Of a stretch of 8,331 nucleotides of DNA, positions 1 to 5,075 are shown one piece after another. The translations under genes and the position numbers were made by a program. Source of the DNA: an uncultured Ruminococcus sp. (GTDB lineage: Bacteria > Bacillota > Clostridia > Oscillospirales > Acutalibacteraceae); NCBI GenBank assembly GCA_902773265.1, contig CACYDZ010000357.1, positions 1-8,331 on the forward strand, written 5' to 3'. The notes below the pieces were generated by a model. It saw only the letters and a list, made by a program, of their open reading frames with translations. It was not told the DNA's origin and ran no database searches. The first letter of the stretch is position 1, and every line of letters begins with the position of its first letter.

Positions 1-120
1 AACTTTTTTCAAAAAGTTGGCAGGGTCAAGGGGCGGCAGCCCCTTGTGGGATTTTAAAGGGCAACGCCCTTTAATGAATAAAAATTCAATTCAAAATTTT
101 CGTAAGAAAATTTTGTCCTG
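1..120 (+). repeat. Composite hairpin repeat, copy A (plus orientation, left end cut by window)
   Basis: Four inverted repeats follow one another: HP1 (1-8 with 11-18, AACTTTTT/AAAAAGTT), HP2 (27-34 with 39-46, CAAGGGGC/GCCCCTTG), HP3 (54-62 with 66-74, TTAAAGGGC/GCCCTTTAA) and HP4 (92-101 with 106-115, CAAAATTTTC, loop GTAA, GAAAATTTTG). The order and the linkers (GGGTCAAGGGG, TTGTGGGATTTT, AATAAAAATTCAA) match the reverse complement of copy B1 at 2523-2664, so these are copies of one element in opposite orientation. The stems differ in sequence between copies but stay paired. No coding potential is apparent. The function is unknown. Confidence 0.85.
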
Positions 121-157
121 AAAACGCTTAAGTTGATGACATTGCCCTGATAGGGGT

Positions 158-175
158 TCGGGGAAAAGTCCCCGA
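158..175. repeat. GC-rich perfect hairpin downstream of pgk
   Basis: TCGGGGA at 158-164 and TCCCCGA at 169-175 form a perfect 7-bp stem around AAAG. It lies about 55 nt past the pgk stop in the pgk transcript. No T-tract follows it on either strand, so it is more likely a 3'-end stabilising hairpin or another repeat module than a textbook terminator. Confidence 0.5.
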
Positions 176-186
176 CATGGTAACTA

Positions 187-222
187 AGGGACGGACAAAA
201 AATATCCGTCCCTGACTTTTTT
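187..222 (+). terminator. Hairpin 3' of pgk; canonical T-tract only on the plus strand
   Basis: AGGGACGGA (187-195) and TCCGTCCCT (205-213) form a perfect 9-bp stem with a 9-nt A-rich loop. On the plus strand a T6 run (217-222) follows after three bases, which fits an intrinsic terminator for a transcript coming from the left. For pgk, which reads leftwards, the hairpin begins about 15 nt after the stop codon, but only TTAGTTA follows the stem. It may still end or stabilise the pgk mRNA, though less convincingly. Confidence 0.6.
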
Positions 223-228
223 ACCAGA

Positions 229-1443
229 TTATTTCTTGTCAGCAATAGCTGCAATTCCCGGAAGTACTTTGCCTTCAAGATATTCCAGAGATGCACCGCC
301 GCCTGTGGAAATGTGGCTCATCTTGTCAGCAAATCCAAGCTGAATAACAGCCGCTGCGGAATCTCCTCCACCGATGATGGTTGTTGCATCTGTTTCAGCC
401 AATGCTTTGGCTACTGCAATCGTACCCTTTGCCAGAATCGGATTTTCAAATACACCCATAGGCCCGTTCCAGACAACTGTCTTTGCTGATTTTACAGCGT
501 CTGCAAAAAGTTCCTGTGTCTTTGTGCCGATATCCAGACCCTCTTTGTCAGCGGGAATTGCGGTAACATCTACACATTCTACAGCAATTTCGGCATCAAT
601 AGGGTTCGGGAAAGAATCTGCCACTACCGTATCAACAGGGAGTAAGAGGGTTTTGCCCAGTGTTTCAGCTTTTGCTATCATTTCTTTACAATAGTCAATT
701 TTGCTGTCGTCAACAAGAGAGTTTCCTACTTCCAGACCCTGTGCTTTCAGGAAAGTATAAGCCATACCGCCGCCGATAATCAGCGTGTCGCATTTCTCAA
801 GAAGATTGGAAATAACATTCAGTTTATCCGCAACCTTTGCACCGCCAAGAATAGCAACAAAAGGTCTTACAGGCTGTTCTACTGCATTGCCGAGATAGTT
901 GATTTCTTTCTGCATGAGATAACCTACAGCGGTTTCGTTCAGATAATCCGTAACACCTACTGTTGAACAATGTGCTCTGTGTGATGAACCGAAAGCATCC
1001 ATAACAAATACTTCAGCCAGTGAAGCCAGTTCTTTACTGAATGTTTCGATATTTTTGGTTTCTTCCTTGCGGAAACGGGTGTTCTGTAAGAGAACAACAT
1101 CGCCGTCCTGCATTGCTGCAACTGCTTTTTTAGCGTTTTCGCCGACTACTTCGTCATCATCAGCAAATACAACTTCTTTTCCGAGCAGTTCGCCAAGTCT
1201 TACGGCAACAGGTGCCAGTGAGAATTTAGCTTCTGCACCGTTCTTCGGCTTGCCGAGATGTGAACAGAGAATAACCTTACCGCCGTCATCAACCAGTTTT
1301 TTGATTGTCGGTAATGCTGCTGTAATTCTGTTGTCGTTGGTGATAACGCCGTCTTTAAGAGGTACATTAAAGTCACAACGGACAAGTACTTTCTTTCCTT
1401 TTACATTGAGGTCATCAACTGTAACTTTGTCTAAAAATCCCAT
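229..1443 (-). CDS. pgk: Phosphoglycerate kinase
   Basis: 404 aa, full length for the family. It is the cytosolic glycolytic enzyme that transfers phosphate between 1,3-bisphosphoglycerate and ADP to give 3-phosphoglycerate and ATP. The N-domain substrate site is visible: VRCDFNVPL (residues 21-29), SHLGKP (61-66), NTRF (121-124) and SHRAHCST (154-161). The C-domain nucleotide site is also intact: LGGAKVADK (199-207), [11 protein letters not shown] (224-234), NGPMGVFE (326-333), GGGDSAAAV (358-366) and [14 protein letters not shown] (379-392). The frame stays open upstream to 1587. I chose the ATG at 1443 because an AAAGGAAG ribosome binding site lies 9 nt before it, and [12 protein letters not shown] is a typical Pgk N-terminus. 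The gene is monocistronic here, reading away from the 1748 gene. No tpi, gpm or gap gene is visible in the window. Confidence 0.97.
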   Translation of the reverse strand: MGFLDKVTVDDLNVKGKKVLVRCDFNVPLKDGVITNDNRITAALPTIKKLVDDGGKVILCSHLGKPKNGAEAKFSLAPVAVRLGELLGKEVVFADDDEVVGENAKKAVAAMQDGDVVLLQNTRFRKEETKNIETFSKELASLAEVFVMDAFGSSHRAHCSTVGVTDYLNETAVGYLMQKEINYLGNAVEQPVRPFVAILGGAKVADKLNVISNLLEKCDTLIIGGGMAYTFLKAQGLEVGNSLVDDSKIDYCKEMIAKAETLGKTLLLPVDTVVADSFPNPIDAEIAVECVDVTAIPADKEGLDIGTKTQELFADAVKSAKTVVWNGPMGVFENPILAKGTIAVAKALAETDATTIIGGGDSAAAVIQLGFADKMSHISTGGGASLEYLEGKVLPGIAAIADKK

Positions 1444-1452
1444 TGAAAAAAA

Positions 1453-1460
1453 CTTCCTTT
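1453..1460 (-). promoter_or_regulatory. pgk ribosome binding site (decides the start)
   Basis: On the minus strand AAAGGAAG sits 9 nt before the ATG at 1443. No comparable site precedes the longer in-frame starts up to 1587. This excludes the 48-codon N-terminal extension, which has no Pgk-like sequence. Confidence 0.85.
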
Positions 1461-1478
1461 CAGAAAATATTTTTAATT

Positions 1479-1547
1479 GTACCGTAAAAAATACGGGTAC
1501 AAAAACAGATAAAGTAAAAGTTTTCCGCTGAATTGCAGATTTACTTT
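1479..1547 (-). promoter_or_regulatory. Potentially structured pgk 5' leader
   Basis: The predicted pgk mRNA has about 110 nt before the ATG. It contains a long-loop inverted repeat (1511-1518 AAAGTAAA with 1540-1547 TTTACTTT) and a hairpin (1479-1486 GTACCGTA with 1492-1500 TACGGGTAC, one bulged G). No riboswitch or T-box signature is recognised. The stems are AT-rich and could be coincidental. Confidence 0.3.
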
Positions 1548-1558
1548 GTACAACCTCT

Positions 1559-1587
1559 ATTTTATAATAATTTCTCATAATTTTCAA
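1559..1587 (-). promoter_or_regulatory. Predicted sigma-A promoter of pgk
   Basis: On the minus strand, TTGAAA (1587-1582) is followed after exactly 17 nt by TAAAAT (1564-1559). This would start transcription near 1552. A second, weaker candidate lies further upstream: TTGAGA (1635-1630), 17 nt, TATACA (1612-1607). The region from 1444 to 1747 is otherwise gene-free and AT-rich. Confidence 0.6.
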
Positions 1588-1662
1588 GAGTTATTCCCGA
1601 ATTTATTGTATAAAATAAAAAATTATTATTCTCAACTAATTCCGACAAAATAACTCTGAAAA
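1581..1662. promoter_or_regulatory. Long-spaced inverted repeat between divergent promoters
   Basis: The arm at 1581-1595 (TTTTCAAGAGTTATT) is the reverse complement of 1649-1662 (AATAACTCTGAAAA) apart from one extra base. The left arm covers the pgk -35 hexamer. The right arm lies 13 nt before the -35 hexamer of the 1748 gene. This position suits a shared operator, but no regulator family is recognised and no regulator gene lies beside it. Confidence 0.4.
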
Positions 1663-1674
1663 TACGGTTGTTTA

Positions 1675-1703
1675 TTGACTTTCATGATACAATACGCTAT
1701 AAT
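1675..1703 (+). promoter_or_regulatory. Strong predicted sigma-A promoter of the 1748 gene
   Basis: TTGACT (1675-1680), a 17-nt spacer and a consensus TATAAT (1698-1703). Transcription would begin near 1710, giving a leader of about 38 nt to the TTG start. Confidence 0.8.
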
Positions 1704-1747
1704 TATCTTAGCTATTGAGCTTATTATGACATTGAGGCGATTTTATC

Positions 1748-2428
1748 TTGAGAAATTATATCATTTTGCCGACAGTAACAGTAATTATGTGTTTGCTCAT
1801 CATAATCGTTTTTGCTAAAAAAATCACAAAAAAATCTCATATTATGATTGTCCGAATAGTACCCGTATTGGTTATTTTACTGTCGTTTATACCGTTTGAA
1901 GCTCCTTTGCTCACCTTTTCTTCTGTTGGAAGTTCTTTGCGGTATGTCAGTACCAAAGAAAAAATTTATCGTCAGATAGATACAGATGGCGGAGCTTTTC
2001 TTATCTGCAAATACGACAACAATTCTACATTGAGGAGTATTTTGAAAAAAAATGATGGCTGGTCGGTCGTTGACAGAAAAAACGGCAAAAAAGGGTTCAT
2101 GAATATCAAAGGTCATAAAGACCTTTCTGTTGAATTGTCACCTCAGACCAATATATCTGGCAATATGCTAACACTCTACAATAAAAAATTTGACAAAACC
2201 ATTTTGTATGGAAGTTTTATATTCAAAAACAAAAAAGAAAATGAAGATTCTTCTGCTGTTATCATCAAAAACAGTCAAGGGGAAACTTTTGTCACTCTCA
2301 GAAATGAAACAGATAAAAAAGTGGGTGTAGTATTGTACGAGGGGTATATCATCATTAACGGCGAAATTGAAGATTTCTATACCATAACCATTAACGGTAA
2401 AATGCTGGAATTATGTTACCAACAGTAA
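1748..2428 (+). CDS. Unrecognised protein with two N-terminal membrane segments
   Basis: 226 aa with no family that I recognise. Two hydrophobic segments (about residues 5-23 and 34-55) flank a lysine-rich loop (KKITKKSH). By the positive-inside rule this puts the loop in the cytoplasm and the C-terminal domain (about 56-226) outside. That domain is polar, rich in Lys, Asn and Thr, and alternates short hydrophobic and turn-like stretches, suggesting beta structure. It lacks a lipobox and has one late cysteine (LCYQQ end). The start is TTG at 1748, with GAGGCG 8 nt upstream; the in-frame ATG at 1787 would cut into the first membrane segment. Gene, promoter and terminator form a self-contained single-gene unit. 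Base composition looks more AT-rich than pgk, which could reflect transfer or weak constraint. Confidence 0.75.
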   Translation: MRNYIILPTVTVIMCLLIIIVFAKKITKKSHIMIVRIVPVLVILLSFIPFEAPLLTFSSVGSSLRYVSTKEKIYRQIDTDGGAFLICKYDNNSTLRSILKKNDGWSVVDRKNGKKGFMNIKGHKDLSVELSPQTNISGNMLTLYNKKFDKTILYGSFIFKNKKENEDSSAVIIKNSQGETFVTLRNETDKKVGVVLYEGYIIINGEIEDFYTITINGKMLELCYQQ

Positions 2429-2446
2429 TTTTAATATATTATGTTG

Positions 2447-2488
2447 AAAAATTTCCTTGCTGACAACAGGTCAGCGAGGAAATTTTTT
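2447..2488. terminator. Strong bidirectional intrinsic terminator
   Basis: AAATTTCCTTGCTGAC (2449-2464) pairs with GTCAGCGAGGAAATTT (2470-2485) through 16 bp with a single G-T wobble and a 5-nt loop. On the plus strand a T6 run (2483-2488) ends it, 18 nt after the 1748 gene stops. The A-run at 2447-2451 gives a T-run on the minus strand, so it can also stop transcripts from the aminotransferase side. Confidence 0.9.
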
Positions 2489-2522
2489 CTGCCTGAGCAG
2501 TTGAAAATCAAATAATGATTGT

Positions 2523-2699
2523 CAAAATTTGCTTACGCAAATTTTGTTTGAATTTTTATGCGTTTAAGGGCTTCGCCCTTAAAAATCCCACAAGGGGACT
2601 TTGTCCCCTTGACCCCTACCACTTTTGAAAAAGTGGACAAAACTTTTAATTGTCACCGCCGAACCTTAAACAGACAATCCGCGCGAAGCGAGCCTTGAT
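2523..2699 (-). repeat. Composite hairpin repeat, copy B1 (minus orientation, most complete)
   Basis: In plus coordinates the order is HP4 (2523-2532 with 2537-2546, CAAAATTTGC/GCAAATTTTG), HP3 (2563-2571 with 2575-2583, TTTAAGGGC/GCCCTTAAA), HP2 (2591-2599 with 2603-2611, CAAGGGGAC/GTCCCCTTG), HP1 (2619-2626 with 2629-2636, CCACTTTT/AAAAGTGG) and then a tail (2641-2664, AACTTTTAATTGTCACCGCC and on). A further CGCGCGAAGCGAG stretch (about 2680-2692) probably belongs to the outer end. Read on the minus strand it aligns module by module with copy A. On the minus strand HP2 is followed by TGGGATTTTT, so it could act as a weak terminator there. Confidence 0.85.
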
Positions 2700-2709
2700 A
2701 GTTTTTTTG

Positions 2710-2777
2710 CCTACTTTTTTTCAAAAAAAGTAGGTTTGAAAAAAGTTGACAAAAACTTTTAAGTGTCACCGCTGAAC
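2710..2777 (-). repeat. Partial composite repeat, copy B2, overlapping the aminotransferase 3' end
   Basis: A perfect 12-bp inverted repeat with a single central base (CCTACTTTTTTT 2710-2721, AAAAAAAGTAGG 2723-2734) stands at the HP1 position. It is followed by a second HP1 half and a tail at 2754-2777 that differs from the B1 tail (2641-2664) at two positions. HP2-HP4 are missing. The tail contains the stop codon and last codons of the aminotransferase gene. Confidence 0.75.
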
Positions 2778-4000
2778 TTTTTATTTTCAATTAAATGTAA
2801 ATCTGTAAGCACTTCTCTGTAACAGTCGATAACATATTGTACATCATCATCAGATAATTTGGTATGCAGCGGTAAAGTGATTTCGTTTTTATAGTGGGCA
2901 TAAGCGTTGGGATAATCGTTAATAGCAAATCCCATATTTTTATAAGCCGTCATCATCGGCAAAGGCTTGAAATGTACATTACAGGCAATTCCTTTATCTG
3001 CCATTCTGTCAATGATTTCATTGCGTTCCCTGTGTCCTATACCGTTTACCCTTGTCAAATAAATGTGACAGCTTGTAACAAAATCATTGTTGACATGGTG
3101 AAGATATCCTACTCCCATTTCGTCCATTGCTTTATCGTACATCTTGATAATGTCACGCCGTCTGCCCTGAATTTCTTTGAAGCGTCGCAGTTGTACCAAC
3201 GCAATCGCTGCCTGAATATCCGTCATATTACATTTATATCCGGGAAGAACAATATCATATTCCCATGACCCTGCACAAGTGGTTTTCTGCAAAGCGTCTT
3301 TTGTCTGACCGTGTAAGGAATACAACATATATTGTTTATACAGCCATTCATCATCCAGACCGTCTTTGGTTTTCCATGTGGCAATACCGCCTTCGGCTGA
3401 TGTGATGGTTTTTACGGCGTGTAAGGAAAATGCCGTAAAATCTGCCATACGACCACTCATGATACCATGCTGGCTCGAACCGAAACCATGTGCCGAATCG
3501 GCAACCACAATTACCCGTCCAAAAATTTCCTGAATTTTACTGTTCGGAGTAAACATGGCTTTCTTACTCTCAACCACTTTGAGAATATCTCTGTAATCGC
3601 ACATCTTCCCCGCAATATCTACGGGTATGACGGCTTTTGTTCTGGGCGTAATGGCTTTGGCTACTTCGTCAGGGTCTATCAGAAACGATTCGGGAGCTGT
3701 ATCTACCATGACGATTTTTGCTCCCGTATGGGCAATACACGCTGCACTTGCTGTATAGGTATATGCTGATACAATAACTTCGTCACCCTCACCGATACCT
3801 AATATTCTTAATGTCAGTTCCAGTGCCGCAGTACATGACCCTAATGCTACTGCCTTTTTCGTCCCTAGAAATTCAGCTACTTTTTTCTCAAATTCTTTTG
3901 TTTTCGGTCCTGTGGTTATCCACCCCGAACGCAAGGTTTCCGCTACTGCCTCTATCTCTGATTCCGTTATATCAGGCGGAGAAAAAGGAATTGTTCTCAT
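2759..4000 (-). CDS. DegT/DnrJ/EryC1/StrS-family PLP aminotransferase
   Basis: 413 aa, slightly long for this fold-type I family, which usually transfers an amino group from glutamate to a nucleotide-linked keto-sugar for surface polysaccharides or secondary products. Visible features: the N-terminal strand IPFSPPDI, SGWITTGPKTKEFE (25-38), the PLP-phosphate loop GSCTAAL (54-60), YTYTASAACIAHTGAK (80-95), VVADSAHGFGS (165-175) with Asp168 for the pyridine nitrogen, and HAVKTITSAEGG (194-205) with Schiff-base Lys197. NVHFKPLP and LPLHTKLSDDDVQYVID mark the C-terminal domain. A stretch around 141-160 before Asp168 looks like a short insertion. The ATG at 4000 has AGGAG 12 nt upstream. The last residues (FSGDT) come from repeat B2. 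No sugar dehydratase, glycosyltransferase or flippase adjoins it, so the exact substrate cannot be given. Confidence 0.9.
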   Translation of the reverse strand: MRTIPFSPPDITESEIEAVAETLRSGWITTGPKTKEFEKKVAEFLGTKKAVALGSCTAALELTLRILGIGEGDEVIVSAYTYTASAACIAHTGAKIVMVDTAPESFLIDPDEVAKAITPRTKAVIPVDIAGKMCDYRDILKVVESKKAMFTPNSKIQEIFGRVIVVADSAHGFGSSQHGIMSGRMADFTAFSLHAVKTITSAEGGIATWKTKDGLDDEWLYKQYMLYSLHGQTKDALQKTTCAGSWEYDIVLPGYKCNMTDIQAAIALVQLRRFKEIQGRRRDIIKMYDKAMDEMGVGYLHHVNNDFVTSCHIYLTRVNGIGHRERNEIIDRMADKGIACNVHFKPLPMMTAYKNMGFAINDYPNAYAHYKNEITLPLHTKLSDDDVQYVIDCYREVLTDLHLIENKKFSGDT

Positions 4001-4050
4001 AATTCAAAAAATCTCCTAATATCTTCATTATAATCATTCTCATTATGGTA

Positions 4051-4079
4051 ATTTTATCATAATCTCCCTTTAAAGTCAA
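4051..4079 (-). promoter_or_regulatory. Predicted promoter of the aminotransferase gene
   Basis: On the minus strand, TTGACT (4079-4074), a 17-nt spacer and TAAAAT (4056-4051), preceded by TG one base away (TGATAAAAT, an extended -10). The start would fall near 4044, giving a leader of about 44 nt. Confidence 0.75.
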
Positions 4080-4108
4080 TTACAACCATGCTATAATCTC
4101 CCTGCAAA
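4059..4108. repeat. Duplicated ATAATCTCCCT motif in the divergent promoter region
   Basis: ATAATCTCCCT occurs at 4059-4069 and again at 4093-4103, 34 bp apart. Extending both copies to 16 bp leaves only two mismatches (4059-4074, 4093-4108). The first copy lies in the spacer of the leftward promoter. The second overlaps the -10 of a rightward one. Three-turn spacing on the same DNA face would suit a pair of regulator sites; this role is inferred. Confidence 0.5.
4069..4097 (+). promoter_or_regulatory. Candidate upstream promoter of the HD gene (extended -10)
   Basis: TTTAAA (4069-4074), a 17-nt spacer and TGCTATAAT (-10 at 4092-4097), a perfect extended -10. The -35 is poor. It shares bases with the -35 of the leftward aminotransferase promoter, so the two could interfere. 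The leader would be about 128 nt. Confidence 0.45.
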
Positions 4109-4167
4109 TCAAAATATTCAGAAAATGTTAATATATTCACGAAAACAAGATTGCCTAAAAAATATTA

Positions 4168-4195
4168 TTGTCATTTTCATAAAAAGAGATATAAT
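4168..4195 (+). promoter_or_regulatory. Predicted proximal promoter of the HD gene
   Basis: TTGTCA (4168-4173), a 16-nt spacer and consensus TATAAT (4190-4195). The start would be near 4202, leaving about 30 nt to the ATG at 4232. Its position also argues against any translation start upstream of about 4202. Confidence 0.65.
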
Positions 4196-4231
4196 AGGAA
4201 ATACAAATCTTTGACAGGAGTATTGATAGTT

Positions 4232-4693
4232 ATGATTTACACACCACTGACCAAAAAAGCATTGAAACTCTGCTTTCAGGCACACAAAGACCAGCTCGAT
4301 AAAGGCGGTCTGCCTTATATTTTTCACCCATTTCATGTTGCTGAACAAATGGACGATGAGAAAAGTACAGTTGTTGCTCTTTTGCACGATGTCATAGAAG
4401 ATACAAAATATACCCTTGACGATTTACAACATATGGGTTTCAATGAGGAAATATTATCTGCTCTGGATATGCTTACCCACAAAGATAATGTTCCGTATAT
4501 GGATTATATCAAAAAAATTGCTGAAAATCCCCTTGCCACCATAGTAAAAATCGCTGACCTCAAACATAACAGCAATATTTCACGATTGAGTAATCCTACA
4601 AAATATGATTTCCTGCGGGTAGAAAAATATCAGCAGGCACTGGATTTTCTTTGCAACACTCAACAGCAAAAAAACACTCCTGCCACAAAATGA
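4232..4693 (+). CDS. Small HD-domain phosphohydrolase, RelA/SpoT hydrolase-like
   Basis: 153 aa containing only an HD domain of the (p)ppGpp-hydrolase type. The metal and active-site motifs appear in family order: GGLPYIFHPFHVAE (25-38, His32), ALLHDVIEDT (49-58, His52-Asp53 and Glu56-Asp57) and KIADLKHN (106-113, Asp109, Asn113). RelA/SpoT proteins and the single-domain MESH1-like small alarmone hydrolases share these. No synthetase, TGS or ACT domain is present, so removal of a 3'-pyrophosphate from ppGpp or a related nucleotide is the likely reaction, though other nucleotide substrates are possible. It is probably cytosolic: no signal or membrane segment is seen. The ATG at 4232 has AGGAG 11 nt before it; the frame extends upstream to 4151 but crosses the proximal promoter. 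The C-terminal tail QQQKNTPATK is encoded by the left arm of its own terminator. Confidence 0.85.
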   Translation: MIYTPLTKKALKLCFQAHKDQLDKGGLPYIFHPFHVAEQMDDEKSTVVALLHDVIEDTKYTLDDLQHMGFNEEILSALDMLTHKDNVPYMDYIKKIAENPLATIVKIADLKHNSNISRLSNPTKYDFLRVEKYQQALDFLCNTQQQKNTPATK

Positions 4694-4707
4694 CAGGAGT
4701 GTTTTTT
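4669..4707. terminator. Bidirectional terminator starting inside the HD gene
   Basis: AAAAAACACTCCTG (4669-4682) pairs perfectly with CAGGAGTGTTTTTT (4694-4707). The TGA stop (4691-4693) lies in the loop, so the gene's last codons form the left arm. A T6 run ends the plus-strand hairpin. On the minus strand a T7 run follows, so it can also end the pot operon transcript, for which I see no nearer terminator. Confidence 0.9.
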
Positions 4708-4843
4708 GCAGAAATATTTTACTGTATCTGTGATGCAGAACAACTATCGCAACATCATACTAAAAAATTATTACTTGAACAGTTGAATGTAAATCGTCAT
4801 CGTCAAAATTTACATACGCAGATTTCCACTAAATGGCTGAAAA

Positions 4844-5067
4844 TCAATCTGTCAGACCGTAATTTTTCAATATTTCCATATTATGAATTTTTCTGTTTTC
4901 CAATTCGTGCATGGTTTGCAAAAATAATGTCGGACGGGCAAAAAGCTTTCACAAAGTCTGACAATTTTTTGATACAGCATTGTCTGATATTCCCAGATAT
5001 TTTCGGAATAGTCATGATAAGGGTTCATAGCAGGATTTTCTGACAATCTTTTCTGATAGCGTTCCAC
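4844..5067 (-). pseudogene. Small frameshifted reading frame downstream of potD
   Basis: On the minus strand a frame opens at GTG 5067 (open from 5112), 8 nt past the potD stop. It reads like protein (ERYQKRLSENPAMNPYHDYS, then ENIWEYQTMLYQKIVRLCES) until a T5 run (A5 at 4940-4944 on the plus strand). One more T there would join it to FARPTLFLQTMHELENRKIH and NMEILKNYGLTD, ending at TGA 4844-4846, for about 75 aa. Without it the frame runs through less protein-like sequence to TGA at 4867. The break may be a true mutation, a sequencing error or, less likely, slippage. No convincing ribosome binding site is seen. I do not recognise the family. The remainder, 4708-4843, shows only a weak AT-rich inverted repeat (4787-4794 with 4808-4815). 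Confidence 0.45.
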
Positions 5068-5075
5068 TAAAAGGA

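Noticed and set aside
54..296. Minus-strand 80-codon frame across the pgk end and repeat A
   Set aside because: It overlaps the pgk 3' end and consists mostly of hairpin repeat; no start signal supports it.
1055..1531. Plus-strand open frame of 158 codons opposite pgk
   Set aside because: It is the antisense shadow of a strongly conserved gene, Ser/Thr/Pro-rich, with no plausible start signal.
1444..1552. Riboswitch or T-box in the pgk leader
   Set aside because: Only weak AT-rich stems are seen, with no conserved core of a known class and no terminator before the start codon.
1444..1587. N-terminal extension of pgk to an upstream start at 1587
   Set aside because: The 48 extra codons show no Pgk-like sequence, cross the predicted promoter, and the ribosome binding site fits the ATG at 1443.
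1..2777. CRISPR array from the clustered palindromes
   Set aside because: The repeats are unequal hairpin modules with conserved linkers, not identical repeats with unique spacers of constant length. No cas gene is present.
4151..4231. Longer N-terminus for the HD protein
   Set aside because: The added codons cover the -35/-10 promoter and give a Lys/Tyr-rich, non-domain sequence; the ATG at 4232 has a good ribosome binding site.
4651..5043. Plus-strand open frame of 130 codons
   Set aside because: It starts inside the HD gene, runs through that gene's terminator, and has no ribosome binding site or recognisable sequence. It is largely antisense to the better candidate on the minus strand.
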